This document shows positions 49,014 to 59,100 of a stretch of DNA of 64,000 nt, in pieces (positions within the stretch are counted from its first letter, which is position 1; every line of letters starts with the position of its first letter). The notes under the pieces are model-generated. The model saw nothing but the letters and a program-made list of their open reading frames with translations, searched no databases and was not told the origin of the DNA. The stretch comes from CAYPXN01 sp964470915 (GTDB lineage Bacteria; UBA10199; JADFYH01), in assembly GCA_964470915.1 (NCBI GenBank), contig CAYYEM010000004.1, positions 1-64,000 of the forward strand. The letters are read 5' to 3'. The translations under genes and the position numbers were made by a program.

Positions 49014-51439
49014 CTAGCCTTGGACTTCAATGATTGAGAGTATAAAATTACGAAATTGATTTTGGGTGAACTCCCAATTATCCCAGAGTTTTTCATTGGG
49101 ATGATCTTGGGCAATATCGATAGCAAAATCGTAGAGACTCGTTTGGGTTCGAGGGTTAAAACCTCTTGTTCGGAGGGCTGTTTCTCGCAAGGCTGTAAAA
49201 TCAACATCTACGGTCATGTCGAGGCGTATGCCAAGTCCTGTGCTGCCCGCAATATATGTTTTTAGAGAAGAGTCAAAGCTAAAACCTAATTGGTTTGCCA
49301 AGAGATAATAAGGTATCAATGCTTCCTGATATTCGGAGCGATACCCCCCATAACGCCTAAAAGTTGGATGTTCAGGCCCACGATTTTGGATTGTATTTCT
49401 CTCAGCACCATAATCTATTGTTAGAATGCTTCCTGCTTCTAGATGATTTCGAATGTTTTGCATCCAATCCTCAAGAGGTCTTTGAATGTAAAATATTTTT
49501 CCTTCTCCTGCTTGCAGGGGATGTCTGTCTAAAAAAGCTTTTGTTGAATTACGGAGAGGGCGTCTTACTTCTTGCAAAAGCCCTCCTTCAAGACGAATAT
49601 AAATTTCGTAAAGTTCGCCATGATGACAAATAATCGGAGTCGCTGCGAACATATCTACAAGTTCGACTGAAATAAAAACTCCTCTTTTAATAATAGGCAA
49701 ATCTCCATCAATCACTGAAGCATGATGAAAGATAATTTTTCCTAAGTAGGGTTGAAGATTATTTCTTTGAACTTCCTGAAGGGTTTGGCTGCGATCTACC
49801 ATGTGATAGCGGAGAGCTGATTTTAAACGACCCCACTCACTTTCGTTGCCAGCAGAAAGTGCTTCTAATTCATCAAAAATATTTTTAGCGAGAGTGCCAT
49901 TTCCACAACCCATTTCCACTACTTCAAAAATGTCCGGAGAAGCTGCCGCTCTCCATTCTCTCCGAATTTTTCGGAGTACGAATTTACCCAAAGCTGGGTT
50001 TTCGGAAGGGGTTTGGAAAAGTCCACTCGTAACCCCGATCAAATGATTTGCCTCTGCACTAGTGTAAACCCCATGTTCGGATTCAAACATTACAAAGTCG
50101 AAATAATCTTCAAAAGGAACTTCTCCACCTCTTGATGCAACGAATTGTTTGGCACTTCTTTCATAGGAGCTTGGATGTTCAAGATAATATTCGATCATTT
50201 CTCTCCATCCCATGCCTTCCATGGCAGCAAGCAAATTTGCCATCATAAGATATGAAGCTACAGAGCTGCGAGAGTGGAATGCTGCATCTAAAAAGACTCT
50301 CATGCTTTCTCTTCTTTGTGCTTGAGTTTGCATGGGAGGCTTTACAATATTTCTGTTCTCTAGATCCTGGATAGGATTTCTTCTAATTTCAGTGAGATGT
50401 GGGCTTGCTGGTAAATAGATAAAGGCTTCAATGCCAGCATTTCTTATGAGTTGGGCAATGCTAGTATTTTGATATTGAGCCATGAGTCCTAAATCGTGCA
50501 TCATTTCTGTAGAAGGCGCGGAAGAGGAGTCTTCTAAGTTACGCAAGTGCCAATGGACAGCACGAGCAAAGAGTCTACGAGTAATCTCAGCATCGCTCAT
50601 TTCAAGAAGATTGATATTTGTTTCATGTTTTGTGCTCTCGTTATGAAAAAGGGGAAGTTGAGAATGTCGAATCGGAGATTGTAATAAGTTTCTGCTATAT
50701 TCAGCTAAATTTCTTTCAAGATTTTGAATTCGATACCCGACAAGTTTGCTGCTTAAAATATTTCCAAATCCAATTTGTAAAGTAGTGAGGTTTGCTTCCA
50801 AAAATTGTTTGCTGAGCGAAGTATTATTTGTTTCTTCAAGTTGAAGAAAAGTAGCTGCATGGTGTCCCGCCATCATGGCGGCGGATTGAATGAAATGGTG
50901 TGTAGGGGCGCAGCATGCTGCGCCCGTACGAGCCGTTAATCTGAAAATAGAAAAATTTACAAAATGTTTNNNNNNNNNNNNNNNNNNNNNNNNNNNNNNN
51001 NNNNNNNNNNNNNNNNNNNNNNNNNNNNNNNNNNNNNNNNNNNNNNNNNNNNNNNNNNNNNNNNNNNNNATGCTGCGCCCGTACGAGCCGTTAATCTGAA
51101 AATAGAAAAATTTACAAAATGTTTTAAAAACTCTTGATGAGTGTTTGATCTGTTTGGGTCATGAGATCCTACAACTGACATGACTCCTGCTTCTGCGGCG
51201 ACAGATCCGAATTGAGAGAGGAGATTTCGGGCTCCGGTAGCGAGAATTCCAGCTCGGGCAATCCGTCCTGCAAAACCAGCGAGGGTCATTAAAGCAAGTG
51301 CAGAAGCATCTGTCGCTTGGGAAGAAAAAGTCGAGTAATTGCTATCCTGCTGAATTTGACTTTGAGAGTAAGAGAGATCTTGGGCCGCAATTCTTACATG
51401 AGTAGATAAAGATCCTAGAAATGGCGAAAAACGAGTCAT
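49014..51439 (-). CDS. MidA-like SAM-dependent methyltransferase with N-terminal Gly/Ala module (gap-interrupted)
   Basis: Two separate-looking frames flank a 100-N gap. Deleting the N run and one of the identical 55-base flanks joins them in frame into a 756-residue protein. Residues about 11-90 form a Gly/Ala-rich module related to the start of the phosphatidyltransferase at 54284. The C-terminal half is a MidA/NDUFAF7-type (DUF185) methyltransferase: the SAM loop VVEMGCGNGTLAKN at about 456-469, then VFISVELVDMFAATPI and SILTIDYGAE. Such enzymes methylate arginine in proteins in mitochondria; the target here is unknown. A family B palindrome lies within the frame and encodes RTGAACCAPT near residues 119-128. 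Confidence 0.75.
50902..50929. repeat. Family B palindrome inside a coding region
   Basis: GTAGGGGCGCAGCATGCTGCGCCCGTAC is an almost perfect inverted repeat. It lies within the joined methyltransferase frame, next to the assembly gap, and is translated in frame. Confidence 0.75.
50915..51124. other. Assembly gap flanked by 55-base duplicates
   Basis: Bases 50915-50969 and 51070-51124 are identical and flank exactly 100 N. Same artefact, and same overlap length, as in rpoB. It probably formed because the palindromic repeat beside it broke the assembly graph. Confidence 0.93.
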
Positions 51440-51514
51440 GGATAAAGCCCATCTCGTATGCCCTTATGAATTTATTTTATTGAAAGCTTTTTCGACCGCT
51501 TCTAAGAAAAGTTG

Positions 51515-52405
51515 CTATTCAAAAACTTCTATTTTGCCTTCAGAATTGGGCGCTCTGCGTGTACGCATTAATAGAATACAGGAAATGATGACCAGGCAGG
51601 ACCCTGCAATGGAGTAAAAGTCAGGGATTTCATTAAAAAGAATGAGCCCCAAAATAAAAGAAAAAATGACAGCTATATAAGAAAAAGGGGCTACCCAAGA
51701 GGCGGCCTCATTTTTATAAGCATAGGTTAAAAACAATTGAGCAAAAGTGCCTGTGATGCCTGTAATGATAAGGCACAAGAGAGTGAAAGGGTCCGGAGAA
51801 ATGCTTTTGTAAATCATGAACGGCGCAGAGAGTAAGGTAGAAATAGCAGTAAAGTAAAAGGCCATAGTGAAAGACGAATCGCTTTCGTGCAGTTGACTGA
51901 TTGCAATATAAGCAAGTGCAGCTACCATGCCTCCTAAAAGTCCTGCAATCGAAGCATAATGGAAATGCGCAAAAGTGGGTTTTACAATGAGCGCTACTCC
52001 ACCAAAAGATAGAAGGCTTAAGAATAGAATTTTTTTAGAAAGTTTTTCTCTGAAAAATAGAATGGAGAAAAGCGCTACAAATAAAGGGGATGTTTGATTT
52101 AGGATCGTAGCATCTCCTAGAGAGATTTTTGAAATGGCATAAAAGTTGAGATTAAGAGCCACAAATCCAGCAAGACCTCTTCCCGCAAGAAGTAAAGGTT
52201 TGTTCCCAAAAAAAGATTCTTTTCTGAAAAAAATAAAAGCTCCAATGATGAGCGCTGAAAGAGAAGAACGAAAAAAAACAGCTTGGTAGACGGGCACTTC
52301 TTTTAAAGCAAACTTTACGCTTGCTCCCATGATGGCAAAGAGAAAGCAGGCGATAACCATGCAAAGGACAGCGTTTTCAAGGTGGCGTTTAATTTTTTTG
52401 AGCAT
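51515..52405 (-). CDS. EamA/DMT family membrane transporter
   Basis: A 296-residue protein with about ten predicted membrane helices in two EamA repeats. The first repeat starts LFAIMGASVKFALKEVPVYQAVFFR, and each repeat ends in the typical FFREKLSKKILFLSLLSFGGVALI and ILFNEIPDFYSIAGSCLVIIS patterns. The family exports amino acids, nucleotides and other small metabolites; the substrate cannot be told. It lies 21 bases after the kinase gene, in the same direction. Confidence 0.9.
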   Translation of the reverse strand: MLKKIKRHLENAVLCMVIACFLFAIMGASVKFALKEVPVYQAVFFRSSLSALIIGAFIFFRKESFFGNKPLLLAGRGLAGFVALNLNFYAISKISLGDATILNQTSPLFVALFSILFFREKLSKKILFLSLLSFGGVALIVKPTFAHFHYASIAGLLGGMVAALAYIAISQLHESDSSFTMAFYFTAISTLLSAPFMIYKSISPDPFTLLCLIITGITGTFAQLFLTYAYKNEAASWVAPFSYIAVIFSFILGLILFNEIPDFYSIAGSCLVIISCILLMRTRRAPNSEGKIEVFE

Positions 52406-52426
52406 AACTTTGAGAAGGTTTTATGT

Positions 52427-54007
52427 TTATCGGCAGCTGATAAAGCCTTTTCCACTTTTTTGAAAAGAAGCGCTGCACATCGTGGAAGCTTTCGCAATTT
52501 TTACCGATTGTGATACCGTACTCCATTCTCCTTGATCATTTTGGTATTTTACACTGATGCGATAAGTGCCATAAGGAATACTTCTCAGCAAAGGTTTTTC
52601 CATATTGCTTGCAATGCCAGAAACTGAAATTTTTCCCCAGGGAATAGCTCGAACCGAAAGACTTCCTTTTTGTATCGGGTTAGGGCTTGTCGTTTTTTCA
52701 GCGACCGGCTTGATAGGAAGGGGTGGGTTCGAGGGAAGTGTTTCTGGAGAAACTTGAGGCAACGACTCAACGCTTGTTGATTCTGCTTTTGTTGGATTTT
52801 GATTTAAGACCACGGGGATTTGATGTGATTTTTGGACTCTGTAAAAATAGAAAAAAAGAAAAATAAGTAAAAAAAGAACGAAAAAAGTGATCAAGAGATT
52901 AACTTTCTTATTTTTTATTTTTTGAACAGGAGTGAGTGATGGATTACGATCGGTATCTGATTTAAAAATATTTTCAAGAGTACGAGTGTTTTCAAAAGAA
53001 GTATCTGTCAGCCAATCTCTAGCAACAATGGCTTGAGTTTGAGATTCAGGGTTTGTGTCAAAATTGAATTTAAACTCTTCATTTTCTTTTTCAGGGCTCG
53101 GCAAGCTTTTTAAACGATTCAAAAAAAGTGTTTCCCCATTTTCTTCAGAAAGAAACCGCGAGGCATCTTGAAGCTCTTTTAAAAATTCTTGAGCTGAAGA
53201 ATAGCGATGACTTGTTTTGGGATGAAGTGCTTTGTGAAGTATGTTGATGAGTAAGGGAGAGAGAATTAAGTTTTGAGTTGATTTTTGAAGCTTAAAATTA
53301 CGAACTTGATCCAACACTTCAAGATCTGATTTTCCCTGAAAGAGTTTTTGGAGGGTAAGCATTTCATAGAGCAAGATGCCCGTCGCAAAAAGATCGGTTT
53401 TTAAATTGAGCTTTTCACCACGAGCTTGTTCAGGTGACATATAACTGAATTTGCCTTTGATCACTCCTGTAGAAGTTTCGTAAGAACGTGAGCGGGCATG
53501 AGCAATGCCGAAATCCGCGATTTTTATTTTTCCTTCAGTGGAGATAAGAATGTTTTGGGGTGAAATATCGCGGTGGACGATTTCCAGATTATGGCCGTAT
53601 TTATCTTTTTGTTTATGAATGTAATCAAGTCCTTTGAGAATTTCAGCGATCACATAAAAACATTCAGAAAGAGCAAAGGGCTTTGAATTTTCTCGAGCAT
53701 GGCGAAAAATATGTCTTAAGTCCCAACCTTTTACATATTCCATGCTGATGTAATACAGGTCATTTTCACGACCGAGTTCATAAACCTGTACAATTTTCTC
53801 ATGCTGAAGCTTCACGAGTATTTTGGCTTCATCAATTAACATCGAAATAAATTGGGGATTCGCCGACCAAGGCGCTAAAATTCTCTTAATGACCACTTCT
53901 TTTTCAAAGCCCTCGACTCCCAAAAGCTTGGCTTTGAAGATTTCCGCGGTACCACCCATGGCTAATTTTTGAAGCAGAACGTATCGTCCGAATGGAATTG
54001 CTTTCAT
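52427..54007 (-). CDS. Membrane-anchored Ser/Thr protein kinase
   Basis: A 526-residue Hanks-type kinase. The catalytic domain (about residues 1-280) has MGGTAEIFKAK as the nucleotide loop, the catalytic Lys in VVIKRI, HRDISPQNI as the catalytic loop, and ADFGIA. HRDISPQN is the style common in Myxococcota. A membrane segment (about 360-380) leads to a Pro/Thr-rich linker and an extracytoplasmic PEGA-like beta-domain (GSLSVRAIPWGKISVSG) with two cysteines. This layout suits a receptor kinase sensing envelope signals. A start four codons earlier is possible. Confidence 0.9.
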   Translation of the reverse strand: MKAIPFGRYVLLQKLAMGGTAEIFKAKLLGVEGFEKEVVIKRILAPWSANPQFISMLIDEAKILVKLQHEKIVQVYELGRENDLYYISMEYVKGWDLRHIFRHARENSKPFALSECFYVIAEILKGLDYIHKQKDKYGHNLEIVHRDISPQNILISTEGKIKIADFGIAHARSRSYETSTGVIKGKFSYMSPEQARGEKLNLKTDLFATGILLYEMLTLQKLFQGKSDLEVLDQVRNFKLQKSTQNLILSPLLINILHKALHPKTSHRYSSAQEFLKELQDASRFLSEENGETLFLNRLKSLPSPEKENEEFKFNFDTNPESQTQAIVARDWLTDTSFENTRTLENIFKSDTDRNPSLTPVQKIKNKKVNLLITFFVLFLLIFLFFYFYRVQKSHQIPVVLNQNPTKAESTSVESLPQVSPETLPSNPPLPIKPVAEKTTSPNPIQKGSLSVRAIPWGKISVSGIASNMEKPLLRSIPYGTYRISVKYQNDQGEWSTVSQSVKIAKASTMCSASFQKSGKGFISCR

Positions 54008-54062
54008 ATTAAAAATCAACGCATTGCATCATAACTTTTTATTCATTTTCTACTAAAATGAA

Positions 54063-54140
54063 TTGACAGAAAAGCGCCTTCTTGACTAGTTATTTATCAT
54101 AAGATTTTTTGAGTTAAAGAATGTGATTCTCATTTTTTTG
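54063..54140 (+). ncRNA. Possible small RNA or attenuated leader
   Basis: A TTGACA at 54063 with a weak TAGTTA 18 bases later is followed by about 50 bases without an ORF and then a strong terminator. This could be a short RNA or a leader for the gene at 54284. No conserved structure is recognised. The remaining 100 bases up to that gene show nothing further. Confidence 0.3.
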
Positions 54141-54180
54141 AACCGGCGCTCTTTCGAGGGGCGCCGGTTTTTTTATTTTT
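54141..54180 (+). terminator. Strong rho-independent terminator
   Basis: AACCGGCGC and GCGCCGGTT form a perfect GC-rich stem and are followed by TTTTTTATTTTTTT. It sits upstream of the phosphatidyltransferase gene although no gene on this strand ends nearby. Confidence 0.85.
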
Positions 54181-54283
54181 TTAATAAGAATTTTTTTCGC
54201 AACTTCTTATAAGTGATACCGAAATCAGCAATAGAGCCCATCATCACTAATTTTTTTGTAATTTAACTTAGAGGATTTTTCGC

Positions 54284-56125
54284 ATGAGAGCCGAGTCTAA
54301 TTTTTTATCGCGTCGTTTATCCCTTTCCAATCACCTTTCTTTAACTTCAAACCAATTACAACAAAATCATATCTTACATTCCTTTGCAGAGCAGGCCTCG
54401 GACCCTTATACCTTGGCAGCAGTGTTTGCCGGGGGGGTCGCTTTTCGCGGAGTGCGAGGTTTAGGTTTATCGACTTTATCCGCAACTTCACCCACGGCTT
54501 CTGTGTTGCTTCGTGCGGGAGTAACGGGAGGTGCTTTGGTTGCTGAAGCCGGCACTTTTGTAACTTCTGAAAGATTATTAAAAGTTGCTGTAGGGGGTGC
54601 TGATCAATCTTTGCTCCGATGGGAGGGAGCAAATGGTTTGAAAAACGCCTGGGCCTCCGCAACGGTAAACTTTACTGCGTTAAGGGGAGCAGGTCGAGCG
54701 ACCATGGGTATGAATGGATGGGTCCAGCACTTTGCTGCAGCGGGTACGATGGTAGGGGCTAATCAAGTCACTGGAAGATTAGGACTCACAGATGCTCCTT
54801 CGGGCAATTTATTCGAACAATTTGTTCATGCGAGTGTGATGGATCTTCAAATGAGAACGGGCATGGGCTTATTTCATCATTTGATGCCAGGTGTGGCTAG
54901 CTGGGAAAGAAGCATGGATTTGGTACATGAAGTTCGTTCGAATTCTTTAGCTTCTCATGAAGGGCAACAAAACCTGAATGTAAGGGGATTTGAACTTTTA
55001 AGCATGGCTTCTGAGGCTTCTGGAACTCCGGCGAAAGTTGTTTCACAGCGAGCAATTAAAGCCCAGGAGAGAGCTCAAAGAATGTTGGAGGAGTTTAGAA
55101 CAGGAGTAGAAGGGGATCATCGTCTTACTGCTGAGTCGAAAGAAGCTATTTTGAGAGCCTTGGGAGAAGAAAATGGTTTAGACCGCGCGAAACAAATGAG
55201 AGACGATATTCTTTCAACGACTGTTCCTGATAAAGCACAACTCAAATTTTTAGAGATGAAACATTTGGTGCCAAATGGGGTGAGTCTTTTGGCAGGTGTT
55301 TTGGGAATTTCAAGTATGTTTGCTGCGCATGAGGGAAGTCTTAGTAAAGCAGCTTGGCTTTTGGTGGGTGCAGCTGTTGCAGATAAAATGGATGGTTTCA
55401 TTGCCCGTAAAATGAAGGCAACACATCCGATTGGAGCGATGCTTGATTCCTTCGTAGATGTCAGTTGCTATGGAATGGCGAGTGGATTTTTTGTTTATTC
55501 CGCTTTGAGTCGAATTGGTTATTCAGAATTTGCTCCGTGGGTGGCTTCAGTCATTGGGATTAATGCTATTTTACGTTTAGCTACTTTTGATTATTTGGAT
55601 ACTCCGGCTGGTAAAACGATTTTGCCTCCTCGAGATATTTTAAGAAATCCAGTTCAAGCCAATGGAAAAGGTTTTATTGGTAAGCCTTCCACGATGACGG
55701 GCCCAGAGTTAGCCGCCTTGTGGATGGCTTTTGGTGCCGAACATCCTTCAATTTTCTTAGTGGGATCAGCGCTTTCGGGTATTGCGATGTATGCCCCTCT
55801 TGCCTATGCTAAACTCACCGATAGTGGTTTGGGTACAGCTTTCAGAAGTAAAAGCTTTTTAGGTCTCAGTGCCGCAGCCATTGGCGGAAGTATTTATGAG
55901 GGGAATCCTCGTATTCTTTCAGCTTATGCTTTACTTGGAATGGGTTATTATTTGTTTTCTCCCTTTATTACAGCAGCACAACGTGTATGGAGAAATCGAA
56001 GAAACTCTCCAGGTGGATCTAGTCCTCTTCAAGTCATTGGAGGAGATGGAATAGGAATGCCAGATTCCCTCACTGCACGCCCAGAAAGTCCTTCAATTCC
56101 CCCAGGAACAGGGATCGGAGAATAA
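54284..56125 (+). CDS. CDP-alcohol phosphatidyltransferase with N-terminal Gly/Ala module
   Basis: A 613-residue fusion. The signature D367-x2-D370-G371-x2-A374-R375-x8-G384-x3-D388-x3-D392 is complete. This family moves a phosphatidyl group from CDP-diacylglycerol to an alcohol. The later GFIGKPSTMTG resembles the phosphatidylserine synthase branch, but the substrate is not certain. The first 200 residues or so are a Gly/Ala-rich module sharing sequence pattern with the methyltransferase at 49014-51439. A helical linker with heptads follows (about 235-310). The C-terminal enzyme part has several membrane helices and a Pro-rich end. Typical enzymes of the family are about 200-250 residues, so this one is far longer. 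Confidence 0.85.
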   Translation: MRAESNFLSRRLSLSNHLSLTSNQLQQNHILHSFAEQASDPYTLAAVFAGGVAFRGVRGLGLSTLSATSPTASVLLRAGVTGGALVAEAGTFVTSERLLKVAVGGADQSLLRWEGANGLKNAWASATVNFTALRGAGRATMGMNGWVQHFAAAGTMVGANQVTGRLGLTDAPSGNLFEQFVHASVMDLQMRTGMGLFHHLMPGVASWERSMDLVHEVRSNSLASHEGQQNLNVRGFELLSMASEASGTPAKVVSQRAIKAQERAQRMLEEFRTGVEGDHRLTAESKEAILRALGEENGLDRAKQMRDDILSTTVPDKAQLKFLEMKHLVPNGVSLLAGVLGISSMFAAHEGSLSKAAWLLVGAAVADKMDGFIARKMKATHPIGAMLDSFVDVSCYGMASGFFVYSALSRIGYSEFAPWVASVIGINAILRLATFDYLDTPAGKTILPPRDILRNPVQANGKGFIGKPSTMTGPELAALWMAFGAEHPSIFLVGSALSGIAMYAPLAYAKLTDSGLGTAFRSKSFLGLSAAAIGGSIYEGNPRILSAYALLGMGYYLFSPFITAAQRVWRNRRNSPGGSSPLQVIGGDGIGMPDSLTARPESPSIPPGTGIGE

Positions 56126-56190
56126 AAATCCTTTGTGATTTACTAAGAGAATGATATTTTCTATCTCGATCTTTTTTCGAGTGAGAAAAT

Positions 56191-59100
56191 ATGAAAAATA
56201 AAAGTCTCTTTGGTGTTTTAAGCATCACACTTCTTTTTTTATTTGCAGCTATTATTATTCTTCTAGAAAAGCCCACCGGTACTTTGCAGGGTGTGGTCTA
56301 CAATGAACTCCATCAACCCATTTCACATGCCAAAATTAGTTTGGATGGCTATCCATACTATCGAAAAGCTTTTACAAATGAAAAAGGTGAGTTTCGTTTT
56401 GATCTGCTTCCCTTGGGTAAATATTATGTGAGTGTTTCAGCCAAGGGCTATCAATATAATTATCTTCGTGATCAGGTCCAAATTAATGAGGGTGAAGCTA
56501 AGGTATTAGAAGAGGTGGTACTCAAGGAGAAAGACCCTTATCTAAGTGTCAGTGTGTGGAGCAATATCAAAACTCCTGAAGAAAAAGTAAGTTTAAGTCT
56601 TAGCGGTTCAAAAATAAGCGAAGTGAGTTTCACTGTATATAAGGTGGATTTGTTAAATTATTTGGGGGCAGGCAATAAACTGGCGGATCTTGAATCGGAT
56701 AAACTGGACGCTTCTGTTTTGAGCAGCTTTGAAAAAGTGAGGGAGTGGAACGAAAAAATTCCTGAAGAAGATGTTCCTGAGTTTGAATTTAAAGTTCCTG
56801 GAAAACTTGAAGGGAGTGGGCTTTTTTTAGTGCATAGCTTTGCTTCAAGTAACGATCGTAAGAAAAATTTTACTCAAAACTTGCTGGTCAATAAAACCAA
56901 TTTAGGTTTTATCTTGAAACGAGATGAAAATCGAGTGCTGCTTTACGCGAGTCAGTTCAATAATTCGCAAAGCGCTGCCAATATTCCTGTGATGGTTTAT
57001 TTTCAAGATGGAAATAAACAATCATTGAGTACCAATGCTCAAGGGATAGCCGAACTACCCATTGCCGGGATGTCGACTGAAAGTTTAAGCTCTTTGCTTT
57101 GGGTTGCTACTCAGTCCGGTAGTGTGGCCTACGCCTATGCTCCTCAGAATTCTTCTTATGATGATATGGATGCAGAAGGTATGGTCGAGGGAGAAGGAGA
57201 GGCGCTTTCTGAAAGTCAGCCCAAAGCAAATTTAAAATATCGACCTTTTCTATACACCGAACGTCCTCTTTATCGACCCGGCCAAAAAGTTTACTTCAAA
57301 GGGATTTTACGGAGTGAAAATTCCCAAGGACAATACGATTTAGTCCCTACTCAGGAAATACCTGTTCAGATCACAGGGCCCAAAGGAGATACCTTAAGCG
57401 ATGTGAAGCTTAAGTCTAATAATTATGGCTCTTTCTGGGGCGAGTTTGATCTCGATGAAGAGGCAGATTTGGGTTATTACTCCATTGTTGTTCTACTCAA
57501 TGGAAAGGAATTTCGAAAAGATTTTGAGGTGGATGAATATCGCAAGCCTGAATTCAAGGTTGAAATCGCTCCCCAACAAAACCGTTATTTCGGAGGCGAT
57601 AAAATTAGTTTCCAAGTAGATGTGCAGTATTATTTTGGAGCACCGGTGCAAGCTGAGTTGGAATATACTCTCTATCGAGATACCTATGTTTATTCTTTGC
57701 CAGGAGAAGGCTCGGATTATGAATATGAAGGAGAGTTCTACGGCGGCTATGGAGAGGTTGTAGAAGAAGGCACTCTTCAAAGTGATGCGAATGGTCGTGC
57801 GGTAATCACGGCTCAGAGCGACAAATTAGATCAAGATCAAAAATATATTCTGCGAATTGTTGCTAAAGATATTACGGAAAGAACAGTGACCCGCGAAGGA
57901 GAAGTTCTTGTAACCGCTGGAGACTTTTTCTTTTCAACGAAGCGCGATCAATATTTAGCAATAGCCAATCAGGCTTTTCCGCTCACCGTAAAAACTTTTG
58001 ATTACGATGAAAAACCGGTTTCACGGGATTATAAAGTTGTTTTGGAACGTGAGAAGTGGGACCCGGTGATTCATGAATACAGTTATGAGAAAGAAAAAAC
58101 ATTTTCAGGGAAAACAGATGTTTCAGGTTTGGGAAAAATTGAACTTTTGCCCTCAAGAGGAGGTTACTATCGCCTTAATATAGAAGGAAAAGATTCTAAA
58201 GGGCGAGAAGTGTTGTCTTACGATTATTTATGGGTCAGTGGAAATTCCAAAGACTCTGAAGATTATGGCTTAGAAAAGAAAATTTCTATCGTCACTGATA
58301 AGAAAAAATATCAGCCAGGGGATATTGCTAAGATTTTGTTGGTAGGGCCTGTAAAAGATGCATCTGTTTTGCTTACAATCGAGGGAACCAAGCTCCATGA
58401 ATCTCGGGTGGAAAAGTTGGAGGGTTTTTCAAAACAAATTGAAATTCCTCTTCAAAAAGAATGGGTACCTAATGTTTTTATTGTGGCGAGTTTGGTGACT
58501 GCTAAAGATGTTCATGAAGATAGTGTGGAGTTAACTTTAGGAAGTCCTGAAAAAGTCTTGAATGTTGAAATTAAACCCAATGCAGAAATTTATCATCCCG
58601 CCGAAGAAATTAATTATAAAGTGACTACTTTAGATGTCGCAGGAAAGCCTGTACCTGCAGAAGTATCGATAGGAGTAGTCGATGAGAGCTTGTACGCATT
58701 AAAACCTGATAATACCAATATTCAGAAATTTTTCTGGGGACCCAGGCCTAATCGTGTGGCGACTGCAAATTCTTTTTCCGGAATTTATTCTGGAGGGGTT
58801 TCTAAAGAAGATCAAAATCTTTTGAGAAAAAATTTCAAGGATACTGCTTATTGGAACCCTTCAGTGATTACCAACGATCAGGGTGAAGCGATTGTGAGTT
58901 TTAAACTCCCAGATAATCTGACTACGTGGCGTGCTACCGTGCTGGGAAATACCTTGAGCACTCAGGTAGGTCAGCAAATTAATAAGGTTATTTCTTCAAA
59001 AGATTTGATTGCTCGTATAGCGGTGCCACGTTTTTTCAGAGAAAGAGATCGAGTAAGCTTAAAGGCGATTCTTCACAACTACACCACTCAGCCTCAAACA

